In this document: positions 36,611 to 46,497 of the stretch, in pieces
Layout: each line of letters starts with the position of its first letter
Numbering within the stretch: the stretch's first letter is position 1
Origin: an uncultured Myxococcales bacterium
Lineage (GTDB): Bacteria > Myxococcota_A > UBA9042
Assembly: GCA_903850505.1 (NCBI GenBank)
Contig: CAINLT010000196.1
Location: forward strand, 1 to 57,432
Direction of reading: 5' to 3'
DNA: 57,432 nucleotides
Notes under the pieces: generated by a model
The model's input: the letters and a program-made list of their open reading frames with translations, nothing else
The model's database searches: none
Told to the model about the DNA's origin: nothing
Made by a program: the position numbers and the translations under genes

Positions 36611-37801
36611 CTACTCGCCAAAGAACTCCGCCACGGCGTTCAGCATCACGTCGCTACCCACCGTCAGCGCGGCCTCGTCCACGAGGAACCGCGGCGAATG
36701 GTGCGGCTCCGCGTGCGGACCGCCACAGCCGACGAAGAAGTAACAGCCCGGGACGGCCTCGAGGAAGAACGCCATGTCCTCGCCCGCCATCATCCGCAGC
36801 GTGCGATCCACGCTGGTGACCCCCGGCGTCGCCTTGGCAACCCGCGCGATGCGATCGGCCATCTCCGGATCGTTGCGCAGCGCGACGGTGTAGCGCTGGT
36901 ACTCGACCTCGGCCGTCGCACCGTGCGCTTCGGCAGTGGACTTGGCAATCTGCGTCAGCCACTTGGGCAGGCTCTCGCCGACCGCCTTGCCATAGCTGCG
37001 AGCGGTGCCGCGCAGGACAACTTCCTCCGCGATGACGTTGAACGCGCTCCCGCCATGGAAGCTGCCGATCGTCACGACGACCGGCTCCAGCGGATCCGCC
37101 CGCCGCGAGGCAATCGACTGCAGCGCGACGACGACGTGGGCCGCCGCGACGATCGCGTCATCCGCCGTGTGCGGCAGCGCGCCATGACCACCGCGGCCGC
37201 GCACGACAACCGTGAAATCGTCAACCGCCGCCATCGTCGGCCCCGGCGCGCAACTCACGACGCCAACCGGCAGCGGACTCCACAGGTGCAGGCCATACGC
37301 CGCGTCCACTTTGGGACCACGACCGTCCAGCCACCGGCCGTCCAGCAGCCCGTCCTCGATCATCTTCACCGCACCGCGGCCGCCTTCCTCGCCGGGCTGG
37401 AAAGCGACGACCACGTGGCCCGCAATCTCATGGCCGTGGGCGATCAGCCGCCGCGTCACCGCCAGCAGGCAGGCCATGTGGCCATCGTGACCGCACGCGT
37501 GCATGTACCCGGGCCGGCGCGAGGCAAAATCCAGCCCCGTCTGCTCATCGATCGGCAGCGCGTCCATGTCCGCGCGCAGCAGCAGCGTCCGGTCCGTTTC
37601 GCCGCGGCCAAAGTGCAGCGCCAGTCCCGTGCCGCCGACCTTCCGCACGCCCAGCGCGCCCAGCGCGTTCAGCGTCGCCAGCAGCCAAGCCTGCGTGTCG
37701 TATTCCTCCAGCGACAACTCCGGCTCCTGATGCAGGCAGCGCCGCCAGTGCACGAGGTCGGCGATTTCAGCGGCGGACAGTGGAGCGAACAACGACGACA
37801 T
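36611..37801 (-). CDS. M20-family amidohydrolase / aminoacylase-type metallopeptidase
   Basis: RRCLHQEPELSLEEYDT; LLRADMDALPIDEQTGLDFAS; MHACGHDGHMA; AFQPGEEGGRGA. Confidence 0.93.
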   Translation of the reverse strand: MSSLFAPLSAAEIADLVHWRRCLHQEPELSLEEYDTQAWLLATLNALGALGVRKVGGTGLALHFGRGETDRTLLLRADMDALPIDEQTGLDFASRRPGYMHACGHDGHMACLLAVTRRLIAHGHEIAGHVVVAFQPGEEGGRGAVKMIEDGLLDGRWLDGRGPKVDAAYGLHLWSPLPVGVVSCAPGPTMAAVDDFTVVVRGRGGHGALPHTADDAIVAAAHVVVALQSIASRRADPLEPVVVTIGSFHGGSAFNVIAEEVVLRGTARSYGKAVGESLPKWLTQIAKSTAEAHGATAEVEYQRYTVALRNDPEMADRIARVAKATPGVTSVDRTLRMMAGEDMAFFLEAVPGCYFFVGCGGPHAEPHHSPRFLVDEAALTVGSDVMLNAVAEFFGE

Positions 37802-37898
37802 GGGCCACCTTGCGCCACACGGGTGCGCTGCGGGAGCGTGGCATGCCAGCGCGGACGAGGCAATCGCCGCGCGTGGGCGACCGTGCTATCGTATTCCC

Positions 37899-40442
37899 AT
37901 GGTTGATGAAATCTCACCGCTCCTTCAGCCCTTGGCGGCGGCGCTCCACGATTTGGACACGCTGCCGAACGGCCTCAGTCAGGCGGAAGCGGCGCGGCGC
38001 CTGCGCGCCAATGGCGCCAATTTGCTGATCGTCCACAAGGAACGGCCGGTCATCCTGCAGTTTCTCGCGCGCTTCAAGAATCCGCTGGTCCTGCTCCTGC
38101 TTCTGGCGAGCGGGCTGTCAGCGAGCACGGGCGACGTCGCGAGCTCGATCATCACGATGGTCATGATCCTGCTCTCCATCACGCTGGATTTCGTGCAGGA
38201 GCGGCGCGCGGGCAAGGCGGCGGAGAAGCTGAGGGACGCCGTCGCGCACCGCGTGCAAGTCTGGCGCGACGGTCAGTTGAGCGAGCAGCCCGCGGAATCG
38301 CTCGTCGTCGGCGACGTGATCGCACTCGCGGCGGGCACGCTGGTGTCGGCGGACGTGCGGGTGGTGACGGCGCGCGATTGCTTCGTCAATCAATCGCTGC
38401 TGACCGGCGAGACCTATCCAGTCGAGAAAAAGCCCGACGACGCGGCGACGTCAGCGGAACCGAGCGAAGCGACGCACCTGCTGTTCATGGGCACGACTGT
38501 CGTCTCCGGCACGGCGACGGCGGTTGTCGTGCGCACCGGTTCGCAGACGGCGCTGGGCAACATCGGCAAGACGCTGGAAATCGTGGCGCCGCCCACGGCT
38601 TTTGAGGCGGGCACGCGGCGTTTTGGCCTGATGATCCTGCGCCTGGCGGCGCTGATGGTGACGTTTGTGCTCGCGGTGTGCCTGGCGCGCCACCGCCCGC
38701 TGCTGGAGGCCATCCTGTTCTCCGCGGCGCTCGCGGTGGGCCTGACGCCGGAGCTGCTGCCGATGGTCGTGTCCGTGACGCTGTCCCGCGGCGCGCTGCG
38801 CATGGCCAAGAAGCAGGTCATCGTCAAACGGCTGGGCGCGATCCACGACCTCGGCAGCATGGACATTCTCTGCACCGACAAGACCGGCACGCTGACCGAG
38901 GCGAAAATCCGTCTGGAGCGCCACATCGACGCACAGGGCCGCGATTCTGCCCGCGTGCTCTGGCTGGCGCTGCTGAACAGCACGTTTGAGTCAGGCCTGA
39001 AGTCGCCGATGGATGAAGCGATCCTGCGCCATGGCGAAGTCGATATCACGGGCTGGCAGAAGGTCGACGAAGTGCCGTTCGACTTTGAGCGGCGCCGCGT
39101 CTCCGTGCTTGTGCAGCACACGGACGGCACGAAGCTGCTCATCGTCAAAGGTGCGCTGGAGGACATCGCGCAGCTGTCGTCGCACTGGGAGGGCGATAGC
39201 CCGGAGGACCTGCGGCCGATGGACGACGCGGCGCAGGCGCAGATCGCGACGCGTTTCGCCGGGCTGGGCGACGAAGGGTTTCGCGTGCTCGGCGTTGCGT
39301 GGAAGATCGCGCCGCCGGAGCTGGAGCACGCGCGCATCGACGACGAAACTTTGCTGAACTTCTGCGGGTTCGCGGCGTTTGAAGATCCGCCCAAAGAGTC
39401 GGCCAAGGCGGCGCTCGCGACGTTGGCGGCGCGCGGCGTCACGGTCAAGGTCATCAGTGGCGACAATGAGCAGGTGACGCTGCACGTCTGCCAGCAGGTC
39501 GGCCTCGCGGTGACGGGCCACATGACCGGCGCGCAGTTGGAGGCGCTCGATGACGCGGCGCTGGCGGTCCAGCTCCCGGCGATGACGATCTTCTGCCGGA
39601 TGAATCCGCGGCAGAAAGAACGCATCGTCAATGCCTTGCGCGCGCAAGGCCACGTCGTCGGCTACATGGGCGACGGGATCAACGACGCGCCGCCGCTCCA
39701 CGCCGCCGATGTCGGCATTTCCGTGGATTCCGGCGCGGACGTTGCCAAGGAAGCGGCGGACATGATCCTGCTGCAACAGGATCTCGCGGTGTTGAACGAC
39801 GGCATCGCGGAAGGCCGGCGGACGTTCGCCAACATCCTGAAATACGTGATGATGGCCACGAGTTCCAACTTCGGCAACATGTTCAGCATGGCGGCGTCGG
39901 CGATCATCCTGCCGTTCCTGCCGATGTTGCCGGTCCAGGTCCTGCTCAACAATTTCCTCTATGACCTGTCGGAAATGCCGATTCCGCTGGACCGCGTCGA
40001 CGACGATTGGCTCCAGCGCCCGCACCGCTGGGACATGCGCTTCATCCGCAACTTCATGCTGACGCTGGGCCCGGTGTCGTCGCTGTTCGATATCGGCACG
40101 TTCGGCCTGCTGTGGTGGTGGTTCGGCGACAACGAGAAAGCATTTCACACCGGCTGGTTCATCGAGTCGCTGGCGACGCAAGTGCTCGTGATCTTCATCA
40201 TCCGCACGCGCGGCAAGCCGTGGCAGTCGGTGCCGAGTCGCGCGCTCACCGGCGCGTCGCTCAGCGTCGTGCTGCTGGCGTTCATCCTGCCGCTGACGCC
40301 CATCGCTGCGTGGGTCGGCTTCACGCCGCTGCCGTGGCCGTTCCTGCTGGCGCTCATCGGCGTTGTCGCCGCATACCTGCTCGTGACGCAGGGCATCAAG
40401 ACGTGGTTCTACAGCCGCGAGAAGTCTTCGCTGGCGCACTGA
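37899..40442 (+). CDS. mgtA: Magnesium-translocating P-type ATPase (MgtA-like)
   Basis: MVDEISPLLQPL...; NQSLLTGETYPVEK; AVGLTPELLPMVVSVTLSRGALRMAKKQVIVKRLGAIHDLGSMDILCTDKTGTLTEAK; GYMGDGINDAPPLHAADVGISVDSG. Confidence 0.93.
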   Translation: MVDEISPLLQPLAAALHDLDTLPNGLSQAEAARRLRANGANLLIVHKERPVILQFLARFKNPLVLLLLLASGLSASTGDVASSIITMVMILLSITLDFVQERRAGKAAEKLRDAVAHRVQVWRDGQLSEQPAESLVVGDVIALAAGTLVSADVRVVTARDCFVNQSLLTGETYPVEKKPDDAATSAEPSEATHLLFMGTTVVSGTATAVVVRTGSQTALGNIGKTLEIVAPPTAFEAGTRRFGLMILRLAALMVTFVLAVCLARHRPLLEAILFSAALAVGLTPELLPMVVSVTLSRGALRMAKKQVIVKRLGAIHDLGSMDILCTDKTGTLTEAKIRLERHIDAQGRDSARVLWLALLNSTFESGLKSPMDEAILRHGEVDITGWQKVDEVPFDFERRRVSVLVQHTDGTKLLIVKGALEDIAQLSSHWEGDSPEDLRPMDDAAQAQIATRFAGLGDEGFRVLGVAWKIAPPELEHARIDDETLLNFCGFAAFEDPPKESAKAALATLAARGVTVKVISGDNEQVTLHVCQQVGLAVTGHMTGAQLEALDDAALAVQLPAMTIFCRMNPRQKERIVNALRAQGHVVGYMGDGINDAPPLHAADVGISVDSGADVAKEAADMILLQQDLAVLNDGIAEGRRTFANILKYVMMATSSNFGNMFSMAASAIILPFLPMLPVQVLLNNFLYDLSEMPIPLDRVDDDWLQRPHRWDMRFIRNFMLTLGPVSSLFDIGTFGLLWWWFGDNEKAFHTGWFIESLATQVLVIFIIRTRGKPWQSVPSRALTGASLSVVLLAFILPLTPIAAWVGFTPLPWPFLLALIGVVAAYLLVTQGIKTWFYSREKSSLAH

Positions 40443-40550
40443 CGCAGCGGAACGGCGTGCGTGGCCGCGGGAACCGACAAGTCTTGCGACAGCCGCGGCG
40501 ACGTCTGGTAGGCTCCGCCCGCGCGATCGCTGCGCGAGGTGTCCCGCTCG

Positions 40551-42053
40551 ATGGCCCGCAATGACGTCAATCCGCTGATTCGCGACGAGGTCGGCACGCT
40601 GATGCGCCGGGCCCAGCGCGAAGTGGTGCTGTGCTACCCCAATTCCTATCGCGTCGCCGGCAGTTCGCTCGGCTTTCAGGTCATCTATCGCGCGCTCAAC
40701 AGCCGCGAGACGGTCGCCTGCCACCGCGCCGTGTTTGAGGACTCGCGGCCGAGACCGCCGCGCAGCCTGGAGTTTGCCCAGGCGCTCGGCGACTACGACG
40801 TGATCCTGGTGTCGATCGCCTATGAACTCGACCTCGTGAACCTCGTGCACCTGCTCGACGACGCGGGGATCCCGCCGTTGGCGCGCGATCGCGGGCCGCA
40901 GTATCCGGCGATCATCGTGGGCGGGCCGCTGACGACTTCCAATGTGCTGCCGCTGGGGCCTTTTGCCGATCTGGTCGTGATGGGCGAAGCCGACGAGGCC
41001 GTGTTCACGCTGCTGGATTGGATGGAGGGCGGCCTGGACAAGGTGGCCATGCTGCAGGCCGCGCAGGACGTCCGCGGCTTCTGGCTGCCGGATTTCCACG
41101 GCGACGCGGTGCCCAACCAGCTGAGCGTGTCCGCCGACTGCCTGCCGTCACTGGGCCAATGGCATAGTCCGCAAGCTGAATTCAAGAACATGATGCTGCT
41201 GGAGACAAGCCGCGGCTGTCCCCGCTTCTGCAAATTCTGCGTCGTGCGCGCGCCCGTAGCGCCCGTGCGCGATCCCGCGCTGGAGCGGGTGATCGCCGCG
41301 CTGGATCGGCCCGAGTATCAGGAAGCGCCGCGCGTCGGTTTCGTCGGCGCCGCGGTCAGCGATTGGGCGCCCATCAAGGACGCGCTGCGCGCTGCCATCG
41401 AACGCGGCAAGCAAATCGGCATTTCCAGCCTGCGCGCGGATCGCCTGGATGAAGACAATGAGTTCGTCGACCTGCTCTGGCAAGGCGGCTACCGCACCAT
41501 GACGGTCGCGTCCGACGCACCCAGCCAGCGCATGCGCGGCAAGATGATGAAAGGCCTGCGCGAACGGCACTTGGTCGGCGCGGCGGAGCAGGCGCGGCGC
41601 GTCGGCATGCGCAGCTTCAAGATGTACGTCATCATCGGCCTGCCTGACGAGAACGACGACGACATCGCGGAGCTCATCGATTTGGGCCAGCGGCTGTCCA
41701 AGCGGATGTCGACGACGATCACGCTCTCCCCGTTTGTGCCCAAGCTGCACACGCCGCTGGCGGAAGCGCCGTTTGAGGATCCGCAGACCCAAATGGTCAA
41801 GCTCAAGCGCATCCAGCGGGGTCTCGGCGGGCGCGTTGATGTGCGCTTTGACTCGCCGCGCTGGGCGTGGCTGGAGTACCGGCTGAGCCTGGGCGGCCAG
41901 GAGCTGGCGCCGGCGATCATCCAGGCGGCGCGGGCGGGCGGCAGTTTCCAGACGTGGAAGGCAGTCTTGGGTGAGATTCCGGCGGAGCGCGAGCGCCGGG
42001 CGGTTGAAGCGGCGCGCGAGCATGGCCTCTGGGTCGTGACCGGCGCGCGGTGA
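40551..42053 (+). CDS. B12-binding-like radical SAM protein
   Basis: LLETSRGCPRFCKFC (CxxxCxxC) after a Rossmann/B12-like N-terminus (VILVSIAYELDLVNLVHLLDDAGIPP...AIIVGGPLTTSNVLPL...VMGEADEAV). Confidence 0.88.
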   Translation: MARNDVNPLIRDEVGTLMRRAQREVVLCYPNSYRVAGSSLGFQVIYRALNSRETVACHRAVFEDSRPRPPRSLEFAQALGDYDVILVSIAYELDLVNLVHLLDDAGIPPLARDRGPQYPAIIVGGPLTTSNVLPLGPFADLVVMGEADEAVFTLLDWMEGGLDKVAMLQAAQDVRGFWLPDFHGDAVPNQLSVSADCLPSLGQWHSPQAEFKNMMLLETSRGCPRFCKFCVVRAPVAPVRDPALERVIAALDRPEYQEAPRVGFVGAAVSDWAPIKDALRAAIERGKQIGISSLRADRLDEDNEFVDLLWQGGYRTMTVASDAPSQRMRGKMMKGLRERHLVGAAEQARRVGMRSFKMYVIIGLPDENDDDIAELIDLGQRLSKRMSTTITLSPFVPKLHTPLAEAPFEDPQTQMVKLKRIQRGLGGRVDVRFDSPRWAWLEYRLSLGGQELAPAIIQAARAGGSFQTWKAVLGEIPAERERRAVEAAREHGLWVVTGAR

Positions 42054-42174
42054 GCGGCGCGACAGGACCGACTAACCCTGCAAGATCCAACCCATCGCGT
42101 CGTTGCGCCAAGGGCCGTGCATCGCCATACTGACAGCGCGGCGTGCGGACAAGCGACGGCGTTCAGGAGTGAGA

Positions 42175-45100
42175 ATGTGTCAACGCAAGAACGTGGTGCA
42201 GTGGTTTGTGGCTTTGACGGCGCTGCTCGGCGCGACGGGCTGTGGCTCTGACACAGCAGCCGTGATTACCGGCGAAGAAGCCCCCGACACGACGACGACC
42301 GCGGACGTGCAATTCAACTCGGATGCGACCGATGCCAAGGTCGCCGTCGACACGTCGATTGAGGCCGACTTTGCGGTCCAGACGGACGTGGCCAGCGACA
42401 ACGGCGACACGCCCGACGTCGCCATCCCAACGTGCACGACCGACGATGAATGCAGCACGACGAGCAGTTGGTGCACCAAGGCCGCCTGCGTGGGCGGCGA
42501 ATGCGTGCAAGCCCCCGTTGCGGACGGCACGGCGTGCGGGGTAAGCGGGTTCTGCCAGGTCGATGAAGTGTGCGCCGCGGGCGTCTGCGGCGGCGGCACC
42601 CCGCGGGTCTGCGATGACAGCAACTTGTGCACGACCGACATCTGCGACGCCAAGAACAGCGCGTGCGTGTTCACGCCCAACGCGACGTGCACCGGCGCCG
42701 CATGCAAGACCGCCGCGGACTGCGACGACGGCAATGCCTGCACGTCGGACACATGCGACGTCGCCACGGGCGCTTGCCACTCCACCCCGCAAGCGGACGC
42801 GACGCCGTGCGACGACGGCCTCAAATGCACGACGGGCGAGAGCTGCGAGGCGGGTCTCTGCGTTGGCCAGCCGGTGGCATGCAGTGACGGCAACCCCTGC
42901 ACGGCCGACGCCTGCGACCCGGCGAGCGGCAAGTGCACGGCGACCGCGATTGCCAGCGGCGGCGCGTGCGACGACGGCGTCTCATGCACGACCGGCGACG
43001 CGTGCGTGGCCGGCCAATGCGTAGGCAAGGCAACGGCGTGCGACGACGGCGACCCATGCACCACGGACACGTGCGACGCCAAAGCCAGCGGCTGCGTCTT
43101 CACCACGATTGTCGGCTGCGGCGCGGCATGCAAGCTGGCCAGCGACTGCAACGACAAGAACCCGTGCACCACCGACGCGTGTACGGCGGGCAAGTGCGCG
43201 TTTGCCGCCATCGACGGCGGAAGCTGCGACGACGGCCAGGCCTGCACAACCGCCGACACGTGCGCGGGCGGCACCTGCAGCGGCACGGCCAAGGACTGCA
43301 ACGACAGCAACGCCTGCACCGACGACGCCTGCGACGCCAGCACCGGCGCCTGCAGCCACGCCCCAAGCAGCGGCAAGCCCTGCGATGACGGCAGCCTGTG
43401 CACCAGCGACGACGCATGCGTCAGCGGAACGTGCGCGGGCACGGCCAAGGTATGCGGAAATGCCTCGACGTGCCTCGGCAGCGCCTGCGACGCCGCGACC
43501 GGCCTCTGCCAGCCCAAGCCGCTGAGCGGCACGTGCGACGACAGCAACCCGTGCACGACCGGCGACACCTGCAGCAACGGCACGTGCACCGGGACCGCCA
43601 CGGTGTGCGACGACAAGAACGCGTGCACCGCCGACAGCTGCGCGCTGCAAACGGGCGCCTGCGCTTTCGCGCCGATCGCCGGATGCGGATCACAGTGCAC
43701 CATTGACGCGGATTGCACGACGGCCAATGGCTGCGTGACCGCGAGCTGCGTCAGCGGCACTTGCGTGCAAACCGCGGTCGCCGACGGCAAGACCTGCAGC
43801 GACGGGGACGCCTGCACGACCGGCGACGCGTGCGCCGCGGGCGTTTGCGCCGCCAAGCCGGTGGTCTGCGACGACAAGAACCCGTGCACGTTTGACACCT
43901 GCGCGCCCGGCACCGGCAAGTGCGCGTTTGTCCCCGGCGGCAATGGCAAGGCGTGCGAGGACGGCAACGCGTGCACGCTCGGCGACCAGTGCACCGGCGG
44001 CGTCTGCGCGCCCGGCGTCAAGACCAACTGCACCGACGGCGACCCGTGCACCACCGACACGTGCGACAAGGCGACCGGCGGCTGCGGCCACGCCGCGGAA
44101 GTCGACGGCACCGCGTGCAGCGACGGCAAGCAGTGCACGACGGGCGATGCGTGCGCCGCTGGCGTCTGCAAAGGTGCCGCCATCAACTGCGACGACAGCA
44201 ACGCCTGCACGACCGACGCGTGCGACCCCAAGACCGGCGGCTGCACCCACACGGCGATTCCCGCCTGCGGCGCGACCTGCACGACGGACGGCCAGTGCAA
44301 CGACAAGAACGGCTGCACGGTCGACAGCTGCGTCGCCGGCAAGTGCGTCCAGACGCCGACGGCCGGCACCGTGTGCAGCGACGGCAACGCGTGCACGAGC
44401 GGCGACGTGTGCGCCATCGTCAGCGGCCAGGGCGTCTGCCAGGGCGTGGCCACGGTCTGCAACGACGGCAACGTTTGCACCAAGGACGCGTGCAACCCGC
44501 AGACCGGCGGCTGCCTCACGGGCCCCGGCCCCAACAACGTGCCGTGCAACGACGGCAACCTCTGCACCAGCGGGGACGCGTGCAAGACCGGCGTCTGCGT
44601 CGGCACTTCCCAACTCCCGTGCGACGACGGCGACAGCTGCACAGCGGACAGCTGCGACGCGAGCACCGGTGCCTGCCTCCACACGGCCATTCCGCTTTGC
44701 GGCGCGGCCTGCAAGGTGGACGCGGATTGCGATGACAAGAACGTGTGCACGTCAGAGAGCTGTTCAGCCGGCCACTGCAACAGCGGCCCCGCGGACGGCA
44801 CGACGTGCAGCGACGGCAACAGTTGCACGCAAGGCGACGTCTGCCTGGGCGGCGCGTGCCAGACCGGCAAGCCCGTGACGTGCAATGACAACAACCCGTG
44901 CACTGTCGACGCGTGCGACCCGGCCCTTGGCGCGTGCAGCTACACCGCCGCTCCCGCCGGCAGCGGCTGCAATGACGGCAACGCCTGTACGACCGGCGAC
45001 GCGTGCGCCGCGGGCAGCTGCACCGGCACCGCGACCGTGTGCAATGACAGCAACGACTGCACGCTCGACCACTGCCAGGCATCGACTGGCAAATGCCTCT

Positions 45101-46452
45101 TCACGCCGATTCCCAAGTGCGGCAACAACTGCGCGACGGCCGCGGATTGCACAATCAAGTCGCAGTGCATCCAGACGTCGTGTGTCGCCGGGCAGTGCCA
45201 GGACGCGCCGCTGACGGGCGCCACGTGCAACGACAACAACCCTTGCACGAGCACGGACGCCTGCGCAGGCGGCATCTGCAAGGGCACGGAGCTGAACTGC
45301 AACGACAACAATCCGTGCACCAAAGACGGCTGCAACGCCAACAGCGGCAAGTGCCAGAACGCACCGGCGTTGACCGGCAGCTTCTGCGACGACGGCAACC
45401 TGTGCACAAGCGGGGATGTCTGCCAGACCGGCGTCTGCCAGGGCAAGCCAGCGGGCACGTGCGACGACAAGAACGCGTGCACGCTGGACGCCTGCGATCC
45501 CGCGAACGGCGCGTGCACGCACACAGCGGTCAACGGCTGCGGCGGCCCGTGCACCGTGGCGACCGACTGCAACGACGGCAACGTCTGCACGACCGACACG
45601 TGCACGCTGAACAAGTGCGCCGCCACGGCCATCAGCGGCCCGGCGTGCGACGACGGCAACGTCTGCACGGTGGGCGACAAGTGCGCGCTCGGCCTCTGCA
45701 CGGCAGGCTCCGTCGCCGCGTGTGACGACAAGAACCCGTGCACCGTGGACAGCTGCGACGCCGCGACGGGCGGCTGCACCCACGCGGCAAGCACCGCCGG
45801 GATCGCATGCGACGACGGCAACGCCTGCACCACCGGCGACAAGTGCGGCATGGCCACGTGCATCGGCGGCACGGCCACGGTCTGCAATGACAACGACCCC
45901 TGCACGATTGACGCGTGCAACCCGAAGGACGGCCAGTGCGTGTTCAAGGTCGACCCGAAGTGCGGCAAGAAGTGCAAGACCGACGCGCAGTGCAACGACA
46001 ACTACGCGTGCACGACGGACGCGTGCGTGGGCGGCGCGTGCGCCAACACGGCCGCCAGCGGGCTGAGCTGCGACGACGGCAACGCCTGCACCAGCGCGGA
46101 CGTCTGCAGTTCCGGCGTGTGCAGCGGCACAACCGTGGTCTGCGATGACAAGAACCCGTGCACCAACGACGCGTGTGACAAGCAATCGGGCGGCTGTGCG
46201 TACCAGAAAATCGCCGGGTGCGGCGCGTCCTGTATCGCGGACAGCGACTGCGCCGATGGCGACCCGTGCACGCAGGACATCTGCAACCCGTACACCGGCA
46301 ATTGCTTGTACCAGAAGCTGGCGCAGTGCAACCCGAATCCCCAGTGCACGACCGATGCGCAGTGCGACGACGCCAACAAGTGCACCGCGGACACGTGCAA
46401 TCCGTTCACCCAGGCGTGTGTGCACACGGCGCTGCCGGGATGCGTGCCCTAG
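42175..46452 (+). CDS. Very large Cys-rich repeat lipoprotein (1425 aa)
   Basis: ATG at 42175; MCQRKNVVQWFVALTALLGATGCGSD lipobox; low-complexity spacer then tens of CDDGNxCTxGDxC / CDDxNPCTxDxCDxxTGxC modules. Confidence 0.93.
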   Translation: MCQRKNVVQWFVALTALLGATGCGSDTAAVITGEEAPDTTTTADVQFNSDATDAKVAVDTSIEADFAVQTDVASDNGDTPDVAIPTCTTDDECSTTSSWCTKAACVGGECVQAPVADGTACGVSGFCQVDEVCAAGVCGGGTPRVCDDSNLCTTDICDAKNSACVFTPNATCTGAACKTAADCDDGNACTSDTCDVATGACHSTPQADATPCDDGLKCTTGESCEAGLCVGQPVACSDGNPCTADACDPASGKCTATAIASGGACDDGVSCTTGDACVAGQCVGKATACDDGDPCTTDTCDAKASGCVFTTIVGCGAACKLASDCNDKNPCTTDACTAGKCAFAAIDGGSCDDGQACTTADTCAGGTCSGTAKDCNDSNACTDDACDASTGACSHAPSSGKPCDDGSLCTSDDACVSGTCAGTAKVCGNASTCLGSACDAATGLCQPKPLSGTCDDSNPCTTGDTCSNGTCTGTATVCDDKNACTADSCALQTGACAFAPIAGCGSQCTIDADCTTANGCVTASCVSGTCVQTAVADGKTCSDGDACTTGDACAAGVCAAKPVVCDDKNPCTFDTCAPGTGKCAFVPGGNGKACEDGNACTLGDQCTGGVCAPGVKTNCTDGDPCTTDTCDKATGGCGHAAEVDGTACSDGKQCTTGDACAAGVCKGAAINCDDSNACTTDACDPKTGGCTHTAIPACGATCTTDGQCNDKNGCTVDSCVAGKCVQTPTAGTVCSDGNACTSGDVCAIVSGQGVCQGVATVCNDGNVCTKDACNPQTGGCLTGPGPNNVPCNDGNLCTSGDACKTGVCVGTSQLPCDDGDSCTADSCDASTGACLHTAIPLCGAACKVDADCDDKNVCTSESCSAGHCNSGPADGTTCSDGNSCTQGDVCLGGACQTGKPVTCNDNNPCTVDACDPALGACSYTAAPAGSGCNDGNACTTGDACAAGSCTGTATVCNDSNDCTLDHCQASTGKCLFTPIPKCGNNCATAADCTIKSQCIQTSCVAGQCQDAPLTGATCNDNNPCTSTDACAGGICKGTELNCNDNNPCTKDGCNANSGKCQNAPALTGSFCDDGNLCTSGDVCQTGVCQGKPAGTCDDKNACTLDACDPANGACTHTAVNGCGGPCTVATDCNDGNVCTTDTCTLNKCAATAISGPACDDGNVCTVGDKCALGLCTAGSVAACDDKNPCTVDSCDAATGGCTHAASTAGIACDDGNACTTGDKCGMATCIGGTATVCNDNDPCTIDACNPKDGQCVFKVDPKCGKKCKTDAQCNDNYACTTDACVGGACANTAASGLSCDDGNACTSADVCSSGVCSGTTVVCDDKNPCTNDACDKQSGGCAYQKIAGCGASCIADSDCADGDPCTQDICNPYTGNCLYQKLAQCNPNPQCTTDAQCDDANKCTADTCNPFTQACVHTALPGCVP
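42600..46440 (+). repeat. Coding Cys-rich tandem modules with a higher-order period marked by GCGxxC anchors
   Basis: Anchors GCGAACKLASDC, GCGSQCTIDADC, ACGATCTTDGQC, LCGAACKVDADC, KCGNNCATAADC, GCGGPCTVATDC, KCGKKCKTDAQC, GCGASCIADSDC in the translation. Confidence 0.85.
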
Positions 46453-46497
46453 GGCGCCGGTTCGCGCCGCACGCTCCGACGGCTCCCGTCACGCCAG

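Noticed and set aside
42180-44903. 907-aa minus-strand ORF (and 44764..46425, 553 aa)
   Set aside because: Antisense to the 1425-aa Cys-rich repeat protein; composition simply mirrors the repeats.
42600-46440. CRISPR-like regular repetition
   Set aside because: Repeats are diverged coding modules of variable length in one long reading frame, not identical repeats with unique spacers.
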